Part shown: one piece after another, positions 10,393-23,129 of the stretch | Numbering within the stretch: the first letter of the stretch is position 1 | Layout of the letters: each line of letters starts with the position of its first letter | NCBI GenBank assembly: GCA_036346355.1 | Contig: CM070577.1 | Location: forward strand, 84,156,509 to 84,220,508 | Length of the DNA stretch: 64,000 nucleotides | Source of the DNA: Rhipidocladum racemiflorum | Lineage: Eukaryota; Streptophyta; Magnoliopsida; Poales; Poaceae | Reading direction: 5' to 3' | The notes under the pieces: model-generated | Told to the model about the DNA's origin: nothing | Databases searched by the model: none | What the model saw: the letters and a program-made list of their open reading frames with translations, nothing else | Program-made: the position numbers and the translations under genes

Positions 10393-10745
10393 GTAGCCCC
10401 TGACTCCTTACTTGATGAAGCCATCGAGTGGGGAGTAGATTGCCGTAGGCACAAAGTTATGACGCAGTCCCTGACTCTTTGCCAGCGAACTGAGTCAAGC
10501 AAGAAGTGGAGCATCGGCATCAAGGATATCTGTTGTGACTCCTGACCCCTTATTCGGTAGATGTATCGACTTAAGAGTGGAGCCGAATACAGAAAAATCG
10601 AGCAGGGTAGCCCCTGAGCTTCTACTTGATGAGAGCATCGATTAAAAGGTTGACGATTTAGCCCCCTACTCCCAGCCCAATGACTCCATCGAGCTAGGAA
10701 GTAGAGCGAAAGCATAGAGGATAGTAGCCCCCAGTTGTACACTTG
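10393..10745. repeat. imperfect ~70-base repeat array in element A
   Basis: About six degenerate units begin with GTAGCCCCTGA or similar, followed by ACTTGATG and CATCGA and ending in GGAGTAGA or similar. They start near 10393, 10462, 10532, 10608, 10657 and 10724. Comparable arrays between integrase and 3' LTR are common in Tat elements. Non-coding. Confidence 0.55.
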
Positions 10746-11021
10746 GAACGGCCATAGTAAAGATTTCCAACAGTTCGGTACTGCTGTACCTTTTGAGTCC
10801 CTTCAGTCTTGTCTGGTGCGTCATCCGGTCCGCGTCATAATTTGATGCCTCATCGGTTTCTGCACTTGTATGGAAATTTAATGGACGTCTCGTGGGATTT
10901 TGACCGAGCCATTACTACGACACAACCCACCTATAAAAAAGCGCGGCGTGTAGCCATCTGCCACAATCCACTTTTCTTTCTTACTTTCCACTCAAAGGAC
11001 ACCAGTTTTTCCAATGCATCC

Positions 11022-11645
11022 ATGGCCTCCACCCCATCATCATCTACATCCATGGAAGTCCTTGGGGATTCCCCTCTCCCAATGCCACTGGCCGTAGTCT
11101 CTTCGGGCCGAATCATCATTTCGTCTGACGTGGAGGATGAGATCGACTGAGATGCTACTGAGAGGGAAGTGTGGCGGGATGAAGAGGAGGAAGGAGTTAC
11201 CAGCAGACTGAGAGTCGACATGGATGGGGAGACTATTGAGGCGAAGTCGAAATCGACGTCATCGGGGAAGGAGGTGAAGCTCAAAACAAGCTTCACCAAC
11301 CCGATGCCGTCGTCTCTCGCTAGAGCGGGCGTCGCTGCTGGCACACAAGGAGAAGAAGGTGAAGCTGCCACTCACCTTCCAGGCTCTTTCGACGCTTCAC
11401 GACTTCTGACGATGGAGAGGCTGCCGTCTCCATCGGCCCGTGATCTAGCCCTGCACGTTTCTCCGGTTCTCACTGAGGGCGAAGGCCTATTCCGGGGACC
11501 CTCCTTTTTCAGATCAATGACTCTGAGGACGAGTAGTAGTAGGTTACCTGCTTCATATGTAATAGACATTTTTTGTCAAGCAATTTTAATGAAATTATAC
11601 TTACCTGAATTCTGTCTGAGCACAACCCTTGTTGTTCATGTATGA
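11022..11645 (+). pseudogene. second antisense frame in element A, acidic Ser-rich protein
   Basis: Starting at ATG 11022 the plus strand reads MASTPSSSTSMEVLG, then an acidic stretch (IIISSDVEDEID), one in-frame TGA at 11148-11150, and the same frame continues (REVWRDEEEEG) to 11645. The single stop makes it a probable pseudogene. It converges on pol, overlapping the pol end (11636) by about ten bases. A minus-strand frame also covers part of the region. I prefer the plus frame because its acidic ISSD-type stretch resembles proteins annotated in rice Tat elements, but this is from memory and not certain. Confidence 0.4.
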
Positions 11646-14600
11646 AATCTTCTCAATTGATCGACATTCCACGAGTTGTCCAGTATCGTTCCTTTTGTTG
11701 TAGATAGCCGCACAGACCCTGGTCGAGTCACTTCAACCACCACGTAGGGACCTTTCCACTTAGGTGATAGCTTGTTACGATTATCTTGCTTTTGCACCTT
11801 TTGAAGTACTAAGTCCCTGGCGGTGAGTGTTCTTTCACGGATCCTCTAACTATGGTATCTACGCAAGGCTTGATGATACTTGGCTGCTAGAATGGATGCT
11901 CGATCCCTGTGTTCTTCAAGTAGATTTATGTCATCTGCTTGTGCCTGCTCTTATTCCTTTTCCGAGTAGTTATCCACCCGAGGCGACCTGAACGTTAACT
12001 CGGTCGGGAGCACTGCTTCTGCTTTGTAGACCAAGAAAAATGGTGTCTCACCAGTGGCTCGACTAGCCGATGTTTGAACGGCCCATAGCACTGAGGGTAA
12101 TTCTTTTGCCCACTGGGTCGAGTAAGCCTTGAGCCTATCGAATATGCGGGTTTTGATCCCTTGTAGGACTATGCCATTGGCGCGTTCGACCTGACTATTA
12201 CTCTGAGGATGAGCTACAGAAGCGAAACAAAAACTTAATACCCAATTCTTCACAAAAGACTATGAAAGCATTACTCTTGAACTGTGTGTCGTTATCTATG
12301 ATTACTCGATTGGGAATGCCGAATCGAGTGATGATGCTCCTCATGAATTTCTTGGCCGCTTCTGTGGTGATGTTCCTGACGGGTTTGGCTTTGATCTACT
12401 TGGTGGATGTGTCGATTGCCATGAGCAAGAACTTGTAACCTCCTTGGGCTCTTGGGAAATGTCCCAAGATATTCGAGTCCCAAAAGGAGAAAGACCAAGA
12501 CAGGAATAATTTGTAGAACTTGGGCTGGTCGGGTGGTTTGTGGTTTGCTTGTCGAAAAATTGGTAGCTTTCGCGACCTTCGAGATAGGTTTGGAATGGAG
12601 TCATCCAAGTCGACTCACGTTCGAGCAGTGTAGCTTCTGTGTCTGCAAGTTCTGCCTCGCTGACTCGACCAGACTACTGGTCGGGTTGGGCAGCATCTGT
12701 CCCCCGCTCAGGGTAAACGGATGGTTTGAGGAGTTTCTCTACGAAGACTCCCGTAGAGGCGGGTGATCGAGACGTGGCAAGCTTGGCAAGTTCGTCAACA
12801 ACGGAGTTATCATTTTACCGGATATGCCTTATCTCAAGCCCTTCAAACTTGTGCTCTAGCTTATGAACCTCGCTCAGGTACGCTACCATGTTGTCATCCG
12901 AACAATGGTATTCCTTCTGTACTTGGTTTACGACGAGCTGTGAGTCCCCTTTCACGAGCAATCGCCTTATCCCAAGTGATGCAGCTATTCAGAGTTTGTT
13001 GACTAGTCCCTCGTATTCTGCAACATTGTTTGAAGCTTGAAAATCAAGTAGGATGACATATTTGAGTTTCTCACCTATCGGGGATTTGAGCATGACTTCG
13101 GACCCCGATCCCTAAAGCGTGAGCGATCCATCGAAGAACATAGTCCAGTGGTCATCAACTGTCTCGCCCTTCTCTTCCTCGATGTTTGTCCATTCAGTAA
13201 TGAAATCTGCTAGGACCCCGGATCTGACACTGGTTTAGGGTGCAAAATTGACCTTGAACTTGTTGAGTTCAACCGCCCACTGCGTGATTCGTCCCGTGGC
13301 TTCTCGGCTGCATATTACCTCCTTGAGCGGATAAGTCATCATGACTGTAATTTTGTGGGCTTGGAAGTAGTGGCGCAGCTTTCAGAAACTCATCAGGACA
13401 GCGTGCAACATCTTCTGTACATGAGGATATCACAGCTTAGCGTCATGCAAGAACTCTCTCACATAGTACACTGGTTTTTGGACTCTGGCCTTTTTCTCAG
13501 GGCAATCCCACTCGACCACTAGGATCGTGCTTACTACTTGAGGGGTAGCTGCAATATACAGGAATTGATCCTCTTTTTCGTTAGGTGAAGTCAAAACTGA
13601 TGGAGACAATAAACACCTTTTCAAGTTTTGAAAAGCTTCTTCTGCCTCCTTCGTTCACTCGAAAACCTCCTGCTTCTTGAGCAGCTTGAAGAAAGGTAGC
13701 CCTCGTTCATCCATCCGAGAGATGAATCGAATAAGGGCTTGACTGTACACCAGGAAACCAAGAAGCTTGCCGGATGGGATGCCGAAAGTGCACTTCTTGG
13801 GGTTAAGCATCATTCGATACTTCCTGAGGTTGTCAAACGTTTCCTTGAGGTCATCTATTAAAGAGCTTTTGGTTTTCGACTTTACCACAATATCGTCGAC
13901 GTATGATTCTACGTTGCGCCTGATCTAGGACTTCAAATAGTTTTGAATACATCGTTGATACGTAGCACCCGCGCACTTTAAGCCAAAAGGCATCTTAGTA
14001 TAGCAGAATATCCCCAACGGGGTGGTAAATGCAGTTTTTTCCTCCTCTGCGGACATGCTAATTTGGTGATACCCTGAATAGGCATATAGGAAACTTAGCA
14101 ATTCACAGCCCACAGTCGAGTCCACTATATGGTCGATGCGGGGGAGGGGAAAAGGATCCTTAGGACAAGCTTTATTTAGGTCGGTGTAGTGACACACATC
14201 CTCCACTTGTTATTGGGCTTCTTGATGAGGACGGGGTTTGCAAGCCACGTCAGGTGACGAACCTCTTGGATGAAGCCTGCCTTCAGGAGTTTGTCGACCT
14301 CCTCTTGTATGGCTTGCTTGCGGTCTTCGGCGAATCCACACTGTTCTGCACCACAGGCTTGGCACTTGGCTCCATAGCCAGTCGATGCTCGATCACCTCC
14401 CTAGGGATTTCGGGCATGTTGGACGGTTGCCATACAAAGACGTCGCGGTTTGCTTGAAGGAAGGTGATAAGCACGAGTTCCTATTTGGGGTTGAGGTTAG
14501 CACCCACCTTGACCATCTTGGATGGTTCAAATGGATCACAGGGCACCGTCTTGCCCCCCGCTATCGGTTTTCTTGTCCTTTTTGCCGTTGTTGGGCAGAT

Positions 14601-14940
14601 CTTTGGCGGCACCGTCGGACGCTGGAGCATTGTCGTCGCTCTTGGGTTTTTGGCGCTTAGCTCTTTCACCATCAATAGGGACGGTGTCTACGCTGAGATT
14701 CTCGACCATCTCTTGGCTTTTTTTGTCGCATCGGACTGTGGCACGCGGGTCCCCCTTAACTATGAGAACCCCCCTTGGTCCCGGCATCTTGATGGTCTGA
14801 TATGCGTAGTGCACTACTGCCATGAATTTGGCTAGCATTGGTCTGCCTAGGATCACATTGTACGTGGTTTCAAAGTCTGCTACATCGAAAAGGATCTTTT
14901 CAATACGGAAGTTGTTCGGTGTGTCGAATGTGACCGGCAG
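11636..14940 (-). pseudogene. pol of element A (PR-RT-RNH-second RNH-INT), broken
   Basis: Minus-strand domains in order. Protease end with LPVTF and YNVILGRPMLAKFM (14940-14700). RT N-terminal ITFLQANRDVFVWQPS (14470) and RT core with YTKMPFGLKCAGATYQ (about 13970). Catalytic YVDD (about 13895). RNase H near 13600-13430. A second, archaeal-type RNase H with FFDGS (13125-13140) and LGIRRLLVKGDSQLVVNQV (about 12950). Integrase core with the DDE residues (AIDTSTK, DNDTQF, VERANG; 12420-12070). C-terminal PKWKGPYVVVE (11760). Several stops and frameshifts occur, and the integrase zinc finger appears deleted. The second RNase H places it in the Tat lineage. Confidence 0.85.
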
Positions 14941-14942
14941 CT

Positions 14943-15057
14943 TGATGAGGTCACCCCTCCATGGGTTGTAGTCGGTATGATATACCAGATCGTACCCAAT
15001 GAGGAGTCCACCGCTCCGAGATCTTCGCAGCATACCTGAACTTCCTTTCATGTCCGG
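14943..15057 (-). repeat. 5' LTR of element A, inner fragment fused to pol
   Basis: Matches 6365-6479 of the 3' LTR. On the minus strand the LTR stops at a GGTGACCTCATC junction and passes directly into the protease frame. The last ~285 bases of the LTR, the primer site and all of gag are absent. The outer part of this LTR is at 27611-27803, beyond element B. Confidence 0.8.
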
Positions 15058-15062
15058 GGTAC
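15058..15062. repeat. left TSD of element B (GGTAC)
   Basis: GGTAC here and at 27606-27610, directly adjoining the ends of element B. Confidence 0.95.
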
Positions 15063-18000
15063 TGTCGGGACCCCGAATTTGCAAATCCGGACCCTCTGTG
15101 TACTCAGCACTAGTCCAGGAACGCGCTAGTGCACACAGTCTTAACATCGGTAAATATCACAATCATACCAATCGATACTATCAAAGTACTTTATTTAAAT
15201 AACCAAACTGGTTACTCAACCTTATGGTCAAGTCACAAATGTCGCCTCGCGAGGGCGATACTTATTTAAAGAGAAATAATAGCGGCGGAAAATCAAATAA
15301 AGGTAACATCGTGGCGCCATCCAGTATACCAGAGGCAGCGGTAGGCTCGCTTCCTAAGTAGAGCGGATCCTCTTGGAGTTCCTCCTCCAAGGCTGGTGTA
15401 GTCTCCTCTTCAGGCGGTGTTGTATTGAGGCAAGGGTGAGTACTTGGTACTCGACAAGTCATGCAGAATGCGAGGCTAATATACTATATGTATGGCTTGG
15501 TACAAAGGAATAACTCAAGGTATATTTGCATAAAAGCTTTAGACAAGTAATATAAGTAGATTCGAGCGGTAGAAATAAGTAAAACATAAATAACTTTTCA
15601 AGAAGTTTGGTAAACATCTTTCCCATCTAATCCACATTTCCATCAACTTCATTATTAGTCATTAACCTTTCAAATCCAAGTTATTTACGAAAATCTAACC
15701 CTATGTTTGTAATTCCCGGCGATGTCAATACCGTGGACACGGCTATTTAAATAGATTCTACACTCTGCAGAGAGGTTATGCACTTTACCCACAAGATACA
15801 GTCAAACACCACAAAGGCGAGTTCCGTAACAAAGCCTTTGGAAGCCTCAAACAACACAGGTGGTCCTCTCCGGTTAGTGCTCTACACCATCCCTTCCCTT
15901 AGCCAAAGCGAAGTATGGGACCAACACACCGTTAGATGGGTATCGGCCCACGGCCACGACGGCTCCCCGTACAATCACACAAGCGGTGTAATTGACACTG
16001 AGGCTCCACAAGTGAGTCCTTAGCGACTTAGTCAACTAGGGCCGTCCCATTCCGACCATGTGGTTGCAAGTATTGACCCAGTTCAAGGCTTGCAAGGTTA
16101 AGTCCTTAGGGTGACCAGGGCAAGACTACGAAGAACCAAATCAACATTCCCCAGCATACAAGCTGGCCCTGATTACTCTTGCCACATGCCCGGTCAGCAT
16201 GTTTATCAAACCCAGAGTTGATTACCATGCACCACGTGCCATCAACATCATGATACTTTTCCAAAAGCAGAGTTCAATATATCATTAAGTCAATATTAAC
16301 ATTTGATTATCCAAAATCATGTTATGAGCACGTGCGAGTCTAAGCGTTATACTACAGCGGTCTAAAAACCCATGTTGGCAATCTAATAATGTCCAACTAG
16401 TAATCACAACTAGGGTGACAAGGGTCATGGCACATACTTAAATAATCAAGGTGTCATCTGACAAATTGGTACTTATCTAACCCCCATGTTTAAACAAAGT
16501 ATTTTTCTAATTGAACTAGCATGCAATAGTTTAAATCAAAATAGATTTGAATTAGGATCAACATGATCAAAGCATAACTTGCCTTCAAAAAGTACTTGTT
16601 CTTGGCCTTGAGTTGGATCACGAGTCAACACTTCTCCTTGAATCCTTAGGCACTTCAACGTCTACTCGTAAAAGCGTGCAAATAGCAATACACAAATAAA
16701 CAATAGGCAAAAACATCCCAAAACTCCAAATAAAATCCATAAACGAGAGAGAACATAATTTTCTGGATTTTAGGAGCTGGAATCGTTCAAATCGGGTTAA
16801 AATGCAAAAATTCTGATTTATTAAAGTTTAAATAATCAATTAAATAATATTACAGAGAAAAACTTTAGTCAAAAATTAAATAAAATTCATATTTGAGTAG
16901 ATCTGAATTTTATACAAATTTAGAAATTTGAACCACTCAAATCGGAGTTAAGCATAAAGTTATAAGCGTTTGAAATTTGGAACAAAATGGAAATCATTAT
17001 TTGAATTAATAAATCATTTTCTTTTGAAAATTAATTATTGCGTCAGCATGGACCGTGGCAGCCTACGATTGGCTGGCGGCGTCGGCCGGTCCATGGACTT
17101 GGTCACGCTTCGGCTCGGGTCTCGTGGACTCGGTCCACGACTCGTGAAGGCCCGACATGTGGGTCCACTTTCGGGTGGCGTCATCGGCCCGGCGTCAGCC
17201 GGGGCTCGGCCCATGGTGGCGCAGGTGGAGTCCGCAGGTAGCGTCATGGGTGGCGTCCGCGGTGCGATCGCTGACCAGCGGGCCCAGCGTGTCGGTGGCT
17301 GCACTGCCAGCGTCTGGCGACGCGTCGGTCCAACTTCCCGAACACGTGGCGCCAATCCGCGGCCGTTGGTTTGAAAATCAGCGGCGGATTAGATCCAGGG
17401 GTGCTGCGTTGAAACTACTCGTTGATCGTGGGCCGTTCGATCTAGATCGGGCGGTCCAGATCTAATCCTATAATAACACTACTGCGACGCGTGGCAATTG
17501 TGAACCGTTGGATCTTAATCCAGCGGTCGGATCCAATCGGGTTGGGGACACGTGAACTCACCTCAGCCGTCCGTCTGGATCGGCGGTTCACCAAAACTGC
17601 ATGAGTCCGATGGCGCGGCGAGGCTTGGGCCGGAGGCGAAACGGCGAGCGAGCCGCGGCGTTCCGGGTCGCTCCGGCGAGATGAATCCTTCAGCCGGTTG
17701 CGTCTGCCACGGTGGTTTCCGGATCTGAGCTCCTTCGGCGGAAGGCGGCCAGACGGCGCGGAATCGGCGTTCAGCGCCTACGCCACAGGCTCCAACTCCA
17801 GCGTGCACGGGCAAGCGGCGATAGCTTTCGGCGAATGGCTGAGAGCAGATGCGCCAAAGATAGAGGCAACCTCGGGGGCGTCTCACGCTTTAAATAGCCT
17901 CGGCGTTCGTGCCGAGGCGGAAACCTAGTTCTACCGCGGCCCGGGCGGCGGATCGGCTCGGACTCGGCGGAAACGATGGCGCTCAGCGATCCGTCCGCGT

Positions 18001-18499
18001 GTACGATCAGCGGCCACGATCGCGCGGCGCGATCGGATCGGGCCGGATCGGCTCGAGCCGTGCAGGCGGATCTCGGCGTTGGATCTTGATCAGCGGTTGG
18101 GATTGATTAGGAGTTTTGAATGGTTTGATCGAGTCAAGCGGCTGGGTCGGTTCGAGTCCGACTCGATTCCGACTTCGATCGGATGAAACGATACTCGACG
18201 AGTTGAATTTCAGCGATTTAATATTTAAAATAATTTCGATAATTCATTTAATTCATTAAAAATAGCAAAGACTTCGAAAAATTCGAGAAAAATTACGGAA
18301 AATATTTTGGATCATTTTGGACTCAAATAAAATATTTCCAACAAAATTTTATTTGCAAAATTAAATTCTTTAATTATTTCAAAAATGGAATAAATTCAAA
18401 TAAATTCAAATAAATCCAAATAAATTCGAAAATTCAAAAATTCACCAAAGTGCCAAATCACACATGAATTCAATAAAAGCAAAATTTTGGGGTGTTACA
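15063..18499 (-). repeat. 3' LTR of element B
   Basis: 3437 bases. It contains a long GC-rich middle (about 17040-18150) between AT-rich ends, and a TATA-like CTATTTAAAG on the minus strand near 17890. The plus-strand counterpart CTATTTAA lies in the solo LTR at 54508. It differs from the 5' LTR mainly by short indels at CAG/CTG and CpG sites. Frames in the GC-rich middle are chance frames in LTR sequence. Confidence 0.92.
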
Positions 18500-18512
18500 A
18501 ACCTCCCCCTTA
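18500..18512 (-). other. polypurine tract of element B
   Basis: AAGGGGGAGGTTTG on the minus strand, directly before the 3' LTR start TGTAACACC. Confidence 0.8.
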
Positions 18513-18539
18513 ATAGAATCTAGTCCCACGAGATTCGGG

Positions 18540-18805
18540 GGCTACTAAAGGAATAGGTCTAGAAATTCTTTCTTCAAATCCTCTTCGCTCCCAAAGTGCT
18601 TAAGCCGCTTTCTTCATGGTTGCTCCACTTTGAACTCTGAGAAGCGGGTTGACTTGTTTCTAGTTTCTCGATCCATTGTGTCTAGAATCCTCACGGGATG
18701 CTCCCTATAAGTCAAGTCCTCTTGCAACTCAATTGACTCTAAGCGGTGTGCATTTCCTCGGGAACTCGGAGACACTTCTTCATTAGGACACATGGAATAC
18801 ATCAT
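18540..18805 (-). pseudogene. chromodomain end of element B pol
   Basis: Minus-strand segment with LQEDLTYREHPVRILDTMD followed by KSTRFSEFKVEQPWRK. This corresponds to the end of integrase and a degraded chromodomain (a KVQW-type motif is expected where KVEQP is read). Chromodomains at this position define chromoviruses and help target insertion to heterochromatin. The frame breaks right at the aromatic part, so function is lost in this consensus. Confidence 0.6.
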
Positions 18806-19860
18806 GCACTCCTGCCTTATTGTGGCAACTCGGTGATAAGCAACTTAAGCCTCTGCGACTCAAAATCTTAAATGGTCCAACATAGCAGAGTGCGAGTTTC
18901 CCTTTGGCATGGAACCTCTTAACTCCACGAGGCGTAACTACGAGGTATACAAAGTCTTACGGTTCAAAACTCAAATCTCGGCGACGATTGTCGACATAAC
19001 TCTTCTGTCGAGATTGGGCTATCTTCAACCTTTCCCTAATCATGGCGATCTGCTCTTGACCTCTTGAAGAATATCAGGCCCAAAGAACACGGCGCTGGCC
19101 AGGTCTCATTCCAATTCAATGGCGTCGAAGCCGAGTCGACCATCTGATGCCTCAAAAGGTGACATCGTAAACTAGCTTTGATAACTATTGTTGTAGCCAG
19201 ACTCGGCATCGGCAAACTCTTATCCCAAGAGGTAGCATAAGCTAATGCACAAGCTCTCAACATATCCTCGAATCTGGTTGACTCTTTCGATGCATCCATC
19301 CGTGTGGATGATAGGCTGTCTTTGAAGTTCAAGCAGGGTTCCCATGGCTTCATGCAACATTCGAACCTTGAGGTAAATTGGGTACCTCGTCAGATACAAT
19401 CCTCTTTGGCACTCGTGCAAGCAGACAATCGATCATGTATAATTACGCTAATTTATCTCCCGAGTAAGTGATCTTCACGGGGATAAAATGGGCTACTTTT
19501 AGTCAAGCGATCCACTATAACCCATATGGAGTCATAACCTCCTTGAGTCTTTGGCAAGCCGGTAATGAAATCCATTCGATTTCCTCCACTTCCACTTTCG
19601 AGGTATTTTCAGGCGGTTGTAGCAATCCTGTTTGGTCTCGATGCATTGCCTTGACTCTGCGGCATCGTCGGCACAATGCAACATGCTCGGCAACTTCACG
19701 TTTCATACTCGGCCACGAGAATCTCTCCTTGAGATCTGATACATCTTGGCGCTTCGGGATGAATTGAGTACTTGGAGTCATAGGGCTTCTTCGAATCGAT
19801 TGCTTTAACTCCTTCTTGTTAGGCACACAAATCCGATCCTTCATCCATAACGTGCCTTGC
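18806..19860 (-). pseudogene. integrase of element B, broken
   Basis: The zinc-finger region is visible at 19680-19610 as HVALCRRCRRVKAMHRDQTG, followed by GLLQPPE, the usual lead into the catalytic core. Core sequence follows in shifting frames (for example SYATSW and NWNETWPAPC-like pieces near 19250-19100). Several frameshifts prevent following the DDE triad in one frame. Orientation and order agree with the other pol parts. Confidence 0.7.
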
Positions 19861-21400
19861 TCATCAACTTGAAGTCCTCTGCCTTGCCTTCCTCCTTGAT
19901 GGACTTAATCCTGCCGGATCTTGTCATCATCATACATCCTTCTCAGATCGGTCCTCTAAAGTAGGCTTTACTTCATCTGACCAAAGAATCAAGCTAGAGT
20001 ACAATCTCAATCTTCATCTTTTGAAAATCCTCACATAACTCATCGACTTGTGGCCTTAGCGCACTCACGGTATGGCTTTTCAGGCTCGAGCATCGGCTAC
20101 TCGTTGGCCTTCAGGGATGGTAATGGATTCAACATTATAGTCCTTGATCAACTCTAACCATCTCCTGCCTCATATTCAGATCATTTGGGTGAATATGTAC
20201 TTAAAACTCTTATGATCGTATATACTTCACATCTGTTTCCAATCGAGATAGTGGCGCCATATCTTCAAAGCATGCACTACGGCTAACTCTAAGTCATGTG
20301 TCGGATAATTTTCCTCATCGGCCTCAAGCGCCTTGGCGCATAGCGGCGACCTTTCCATTCTGCATCGGCCACACATCCAAGTCGGCGCGCGTCTGTCACT
20401 CTAATATCGAAGCTTTGAGCAACATCCGGTAGAACTAACACGGTCTTGTGTCAATCGCTTCTTGACTCTGAAATCCTTCCTCACATTACGGCGTCCATGC
20501 AAACTTCTTTTCCTTCTTGACAATTGCGTAGAGTTTATGGTGTCGAGAAGCCTTGATGAAGCGGCCGGTAGTATCCTGCCATTCAAGGAAACTCGAATGC
20601 GGAGTCATAGTCTTTGGTACATTCCCATGTAACCATGACTTCTACTTTGCTTGGATCTCTGGCGACTCCTTCTGCGGTCATTACATGTCAGAAACTCACC
20701 TTGTCCTTCCAAAAATCACACTTCTTTGAACTTGGCGAAAAGTTCTTTGTTCCTCGACTTTTCCAAAAACTAAGCCTTAAGTGTTCGGCATGTTCATCCT
20801 CTGTCTTGGAGTAGATTAGGATATAGTCTATGAACACGATGACAAAATAGTCCAAATATTCAATGAACACCTTATTCATCAAATTCATGAAATAAAATTG
20901 GCGCATTTGTCAATCAAAGGACATAGCGTAAACTCGTAATGTCCATATCTTGGCGAATGCGAGTCTTGAATATCTTACGATCGGATCTTCAACTGATGGT
21001 ATCGATCTCGAGATCAATCTTGGAGAAAACTCGGCTCCTCTCAAGCCCGATCAAACAAATCATCAATCACTGGGTAGCGGATACTTATTCTTCCACGGTG
21101 ACTTCATTGGCGCCGCGGTAGTCAATGCACATCCACGAAACTCCGTCCTTCTTCTTGACAAACAAAGCTGGTGCTCCCACGGCGGCGAACTTCGATCGAT
21201 AAATCCTTTCTCCATTAACTCTTCTATTTGTTTCTTCATCTCTACCAACTCCTCGGTAGACATCCGATAGGGTCTCTTTGCTATCTTGAGTGTACAGTAC
21301 AAGCTCTATCACAAACTCTATGTCACTGTGCGGCATACGAGGTAGATCTTTAGGAAAAACATCGGTACTCATTCACTCTTGGGACATCCTCTATCTTGCC
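19861..21400 (-). pseudogene. reverse transcriptase and RNase H of element B, broken
   Basis: RT begins near 21370 with STDVFPKDLPRMP, then KRPYRMSTEELVEMKKQIEE (about 21270) and the start of the fingers (EKGFIDRSSPPW). A later piece at 20906-20810 reads FVIVFIDYILIYSKTEDEHA, where the catalytic FIDD has become FIDY. RNase H lies between about 20500 and 19900 but is heavily frameshifted. Order and spacing are normal for a chromovirus, and the gene is non-functional as read. Confidence 0.75.
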
Positions 21401-21429
21401 TTGATGCAGTTAACCATCTTTGTCCATCT

Positions 21430-21880
21430 CTAAGCTGCGGTGGCTTGAAATTCCACTTTCTTCCCACACGGGCTCTCAAGCGAGATAGTCCTTAGTCCAC
21501 AATCAATACTGACCTTGTGCTTGGATAACCAATCCATTCCCAATATAACGTCTAAGTGCAGGTTTCCAAAATTATAAGGTTGCTAGGAACTCTACTCCAT
21601 CTATTAGTATTCTCACCCGGAACATCCTACTTTAGATTCGGAGTTCGGAACCAGGAGTTTGAACTAAAAGCATGCACTTAAGCCTTGCAATCCTCAAATC
21701 ATTTCTAGTAGCAAAGCCTTAGAAACAAGCGAATCACGAAGCTCGAGTCAAACAAAGCTGTAGCGATCTTGAGTTAACAAGTAACTTACCCGGTCTGACG
21801 TCAGTAGCATTCTGCGGTGCATCTGCGGTGACATGGATTGACCTCGGCCTCTCACCCGCGATGCAGGGTGTGGCTCCTGA
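21430..21880 (-). pseudogene. aspartic protease of element B, broken
   Basis: The C-terminal half is clear: LDVILGMDWLSKHKVSIDCG at about 21555-21495. The active site region near 21745 reads ALFDSSFV where a DSG or DTG triad is expected. The missing bases fall at a CTGG site. It joins RT without a long gap. Confidence 0.7.
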
Positions 21881-21889
21881 TCTTTGGCG

Positions 21890-22930
21890 TCCTAGCTGGG
21901 GTGGTTCCTAGATTGAAGCGGCGGAGTCACTCCTGCTGTCTTCTTTGGACAAGCGTTGGCAAAGTGTCTGGCTCGGTGCGGTTGTAGCGGCGTCTTCTGT
22001 TCATGGCATTGCTGGAGGTAAGCGTTTGCGGTGAGTGCAGTAGTTTTGATTGGCGAGGTCTTGGTCTTTGAGGATGGTGTCCTTGTTGCATTACGTGGTT
22101 GGAATACGAAGAATTGATTTGGTGCAACTCTCAAGCCCATTTGTGCGTTCACTGGCGTGATCCTTCTTTGTTGCATCCTGCGCTTCTGTTCTCATCCAGT
22201 TCCTTGCGCTTGTCCTCAAGAATAAGTGCCTTATTCACCAACTCTTGGAAATGCTGGAAAGGTGTGGGTGATCAATCCTACTTGCAATCTGAGTTGAGTC
22301 CCTTCATAAAGCGAGTATGCCGGATTTATCTGTCGCTACATCCTCAGGTGCGTGGCGTGCTAGGCTGTGTGAACTTGTTCGGGTAGTCGACCAGCTGATT
22401 ACCTTGCCTCGGTCTTTCTGAACTCCTCCTTCTTAAGGTCCATGATTCCTTCGAGGCACGTGATCTTGTCGGAATGCGGTATGAACTCTTCCCAAGTGAT
22501 ATCTTGAGGTTCTCTTGCGTGTACAGAAATTCTCCCACCATTCGTGTTGTTCCTTCCAAGCGATGAGAAGCGTAGAGTACCTTCTCATTTCCTATGCATT
22601 GAGCTATGTGTAGCTTCCTCTCGATTGATCTTAACCAATCATCGGCCTCCAATGGATTGGCATTCCCGAGAGAAGTGGGTGGGTGAGTCCTCATGAACTC
22701 ACGGCAGGTCTTGTATTGCAGGTGGTCACGATTAACTTGATTAGCGTTGGCCTTTGGCGATGGCGTGCTACATTTGTTGCATCATAGCATGCATCAAGCC
22801 CGAGTGCGAGCAGCAAGAAAAGCTCGAAATTCTGCATATCAGCGGCGGTCTTTGGTGCTCCGGCATTGGGTTTTCTGGCGGCGAGAACCACTTCCACTTT
22901 GCCTCCAAGGTTTCCACGGGTGTTCACCAT
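21890..22930 (-). pseudogene. gag of element B, broken
   Basis: Starts at ATG 22930 with MVNTRGN, the usual start of chromovirus gag. A central capsid part includes PLEADDWLRSIERKLHIAQC and VLYASHRLEGTT (about 22650-22530). A nucleocapsid region near 21960 keeps HFANACPKK, the second half of a CCHC knuckle, while its first half is garbled. At least four frame changes occur. Gag would form the particle and package the RNA. Confidence 0.8.
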
Positions 22931-23129
22931 CTGTCGATTTGCTCTAGGTTTGGAGATGAGGAAACAAGAATAGACAAGTAATATGGAACTTATGCTGATG
23001 AAAGGTGTAACCTTAAGGTCCAACTTTATTATTAATAACTTGGTATGGTGCTTACAATGCCTAAGGGCCTTGCAACACATCTTTTGCACACTTTCGACAA
23101 ACAAAGCAAATCAAATCGAACTAACTCTG

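Noticed and set aside
17035..18106. Open frames of 60-134 codons on both strands
   Set aside because: Interior of the element B LTR; not conserved in frame in the second LTR (26105-27250).
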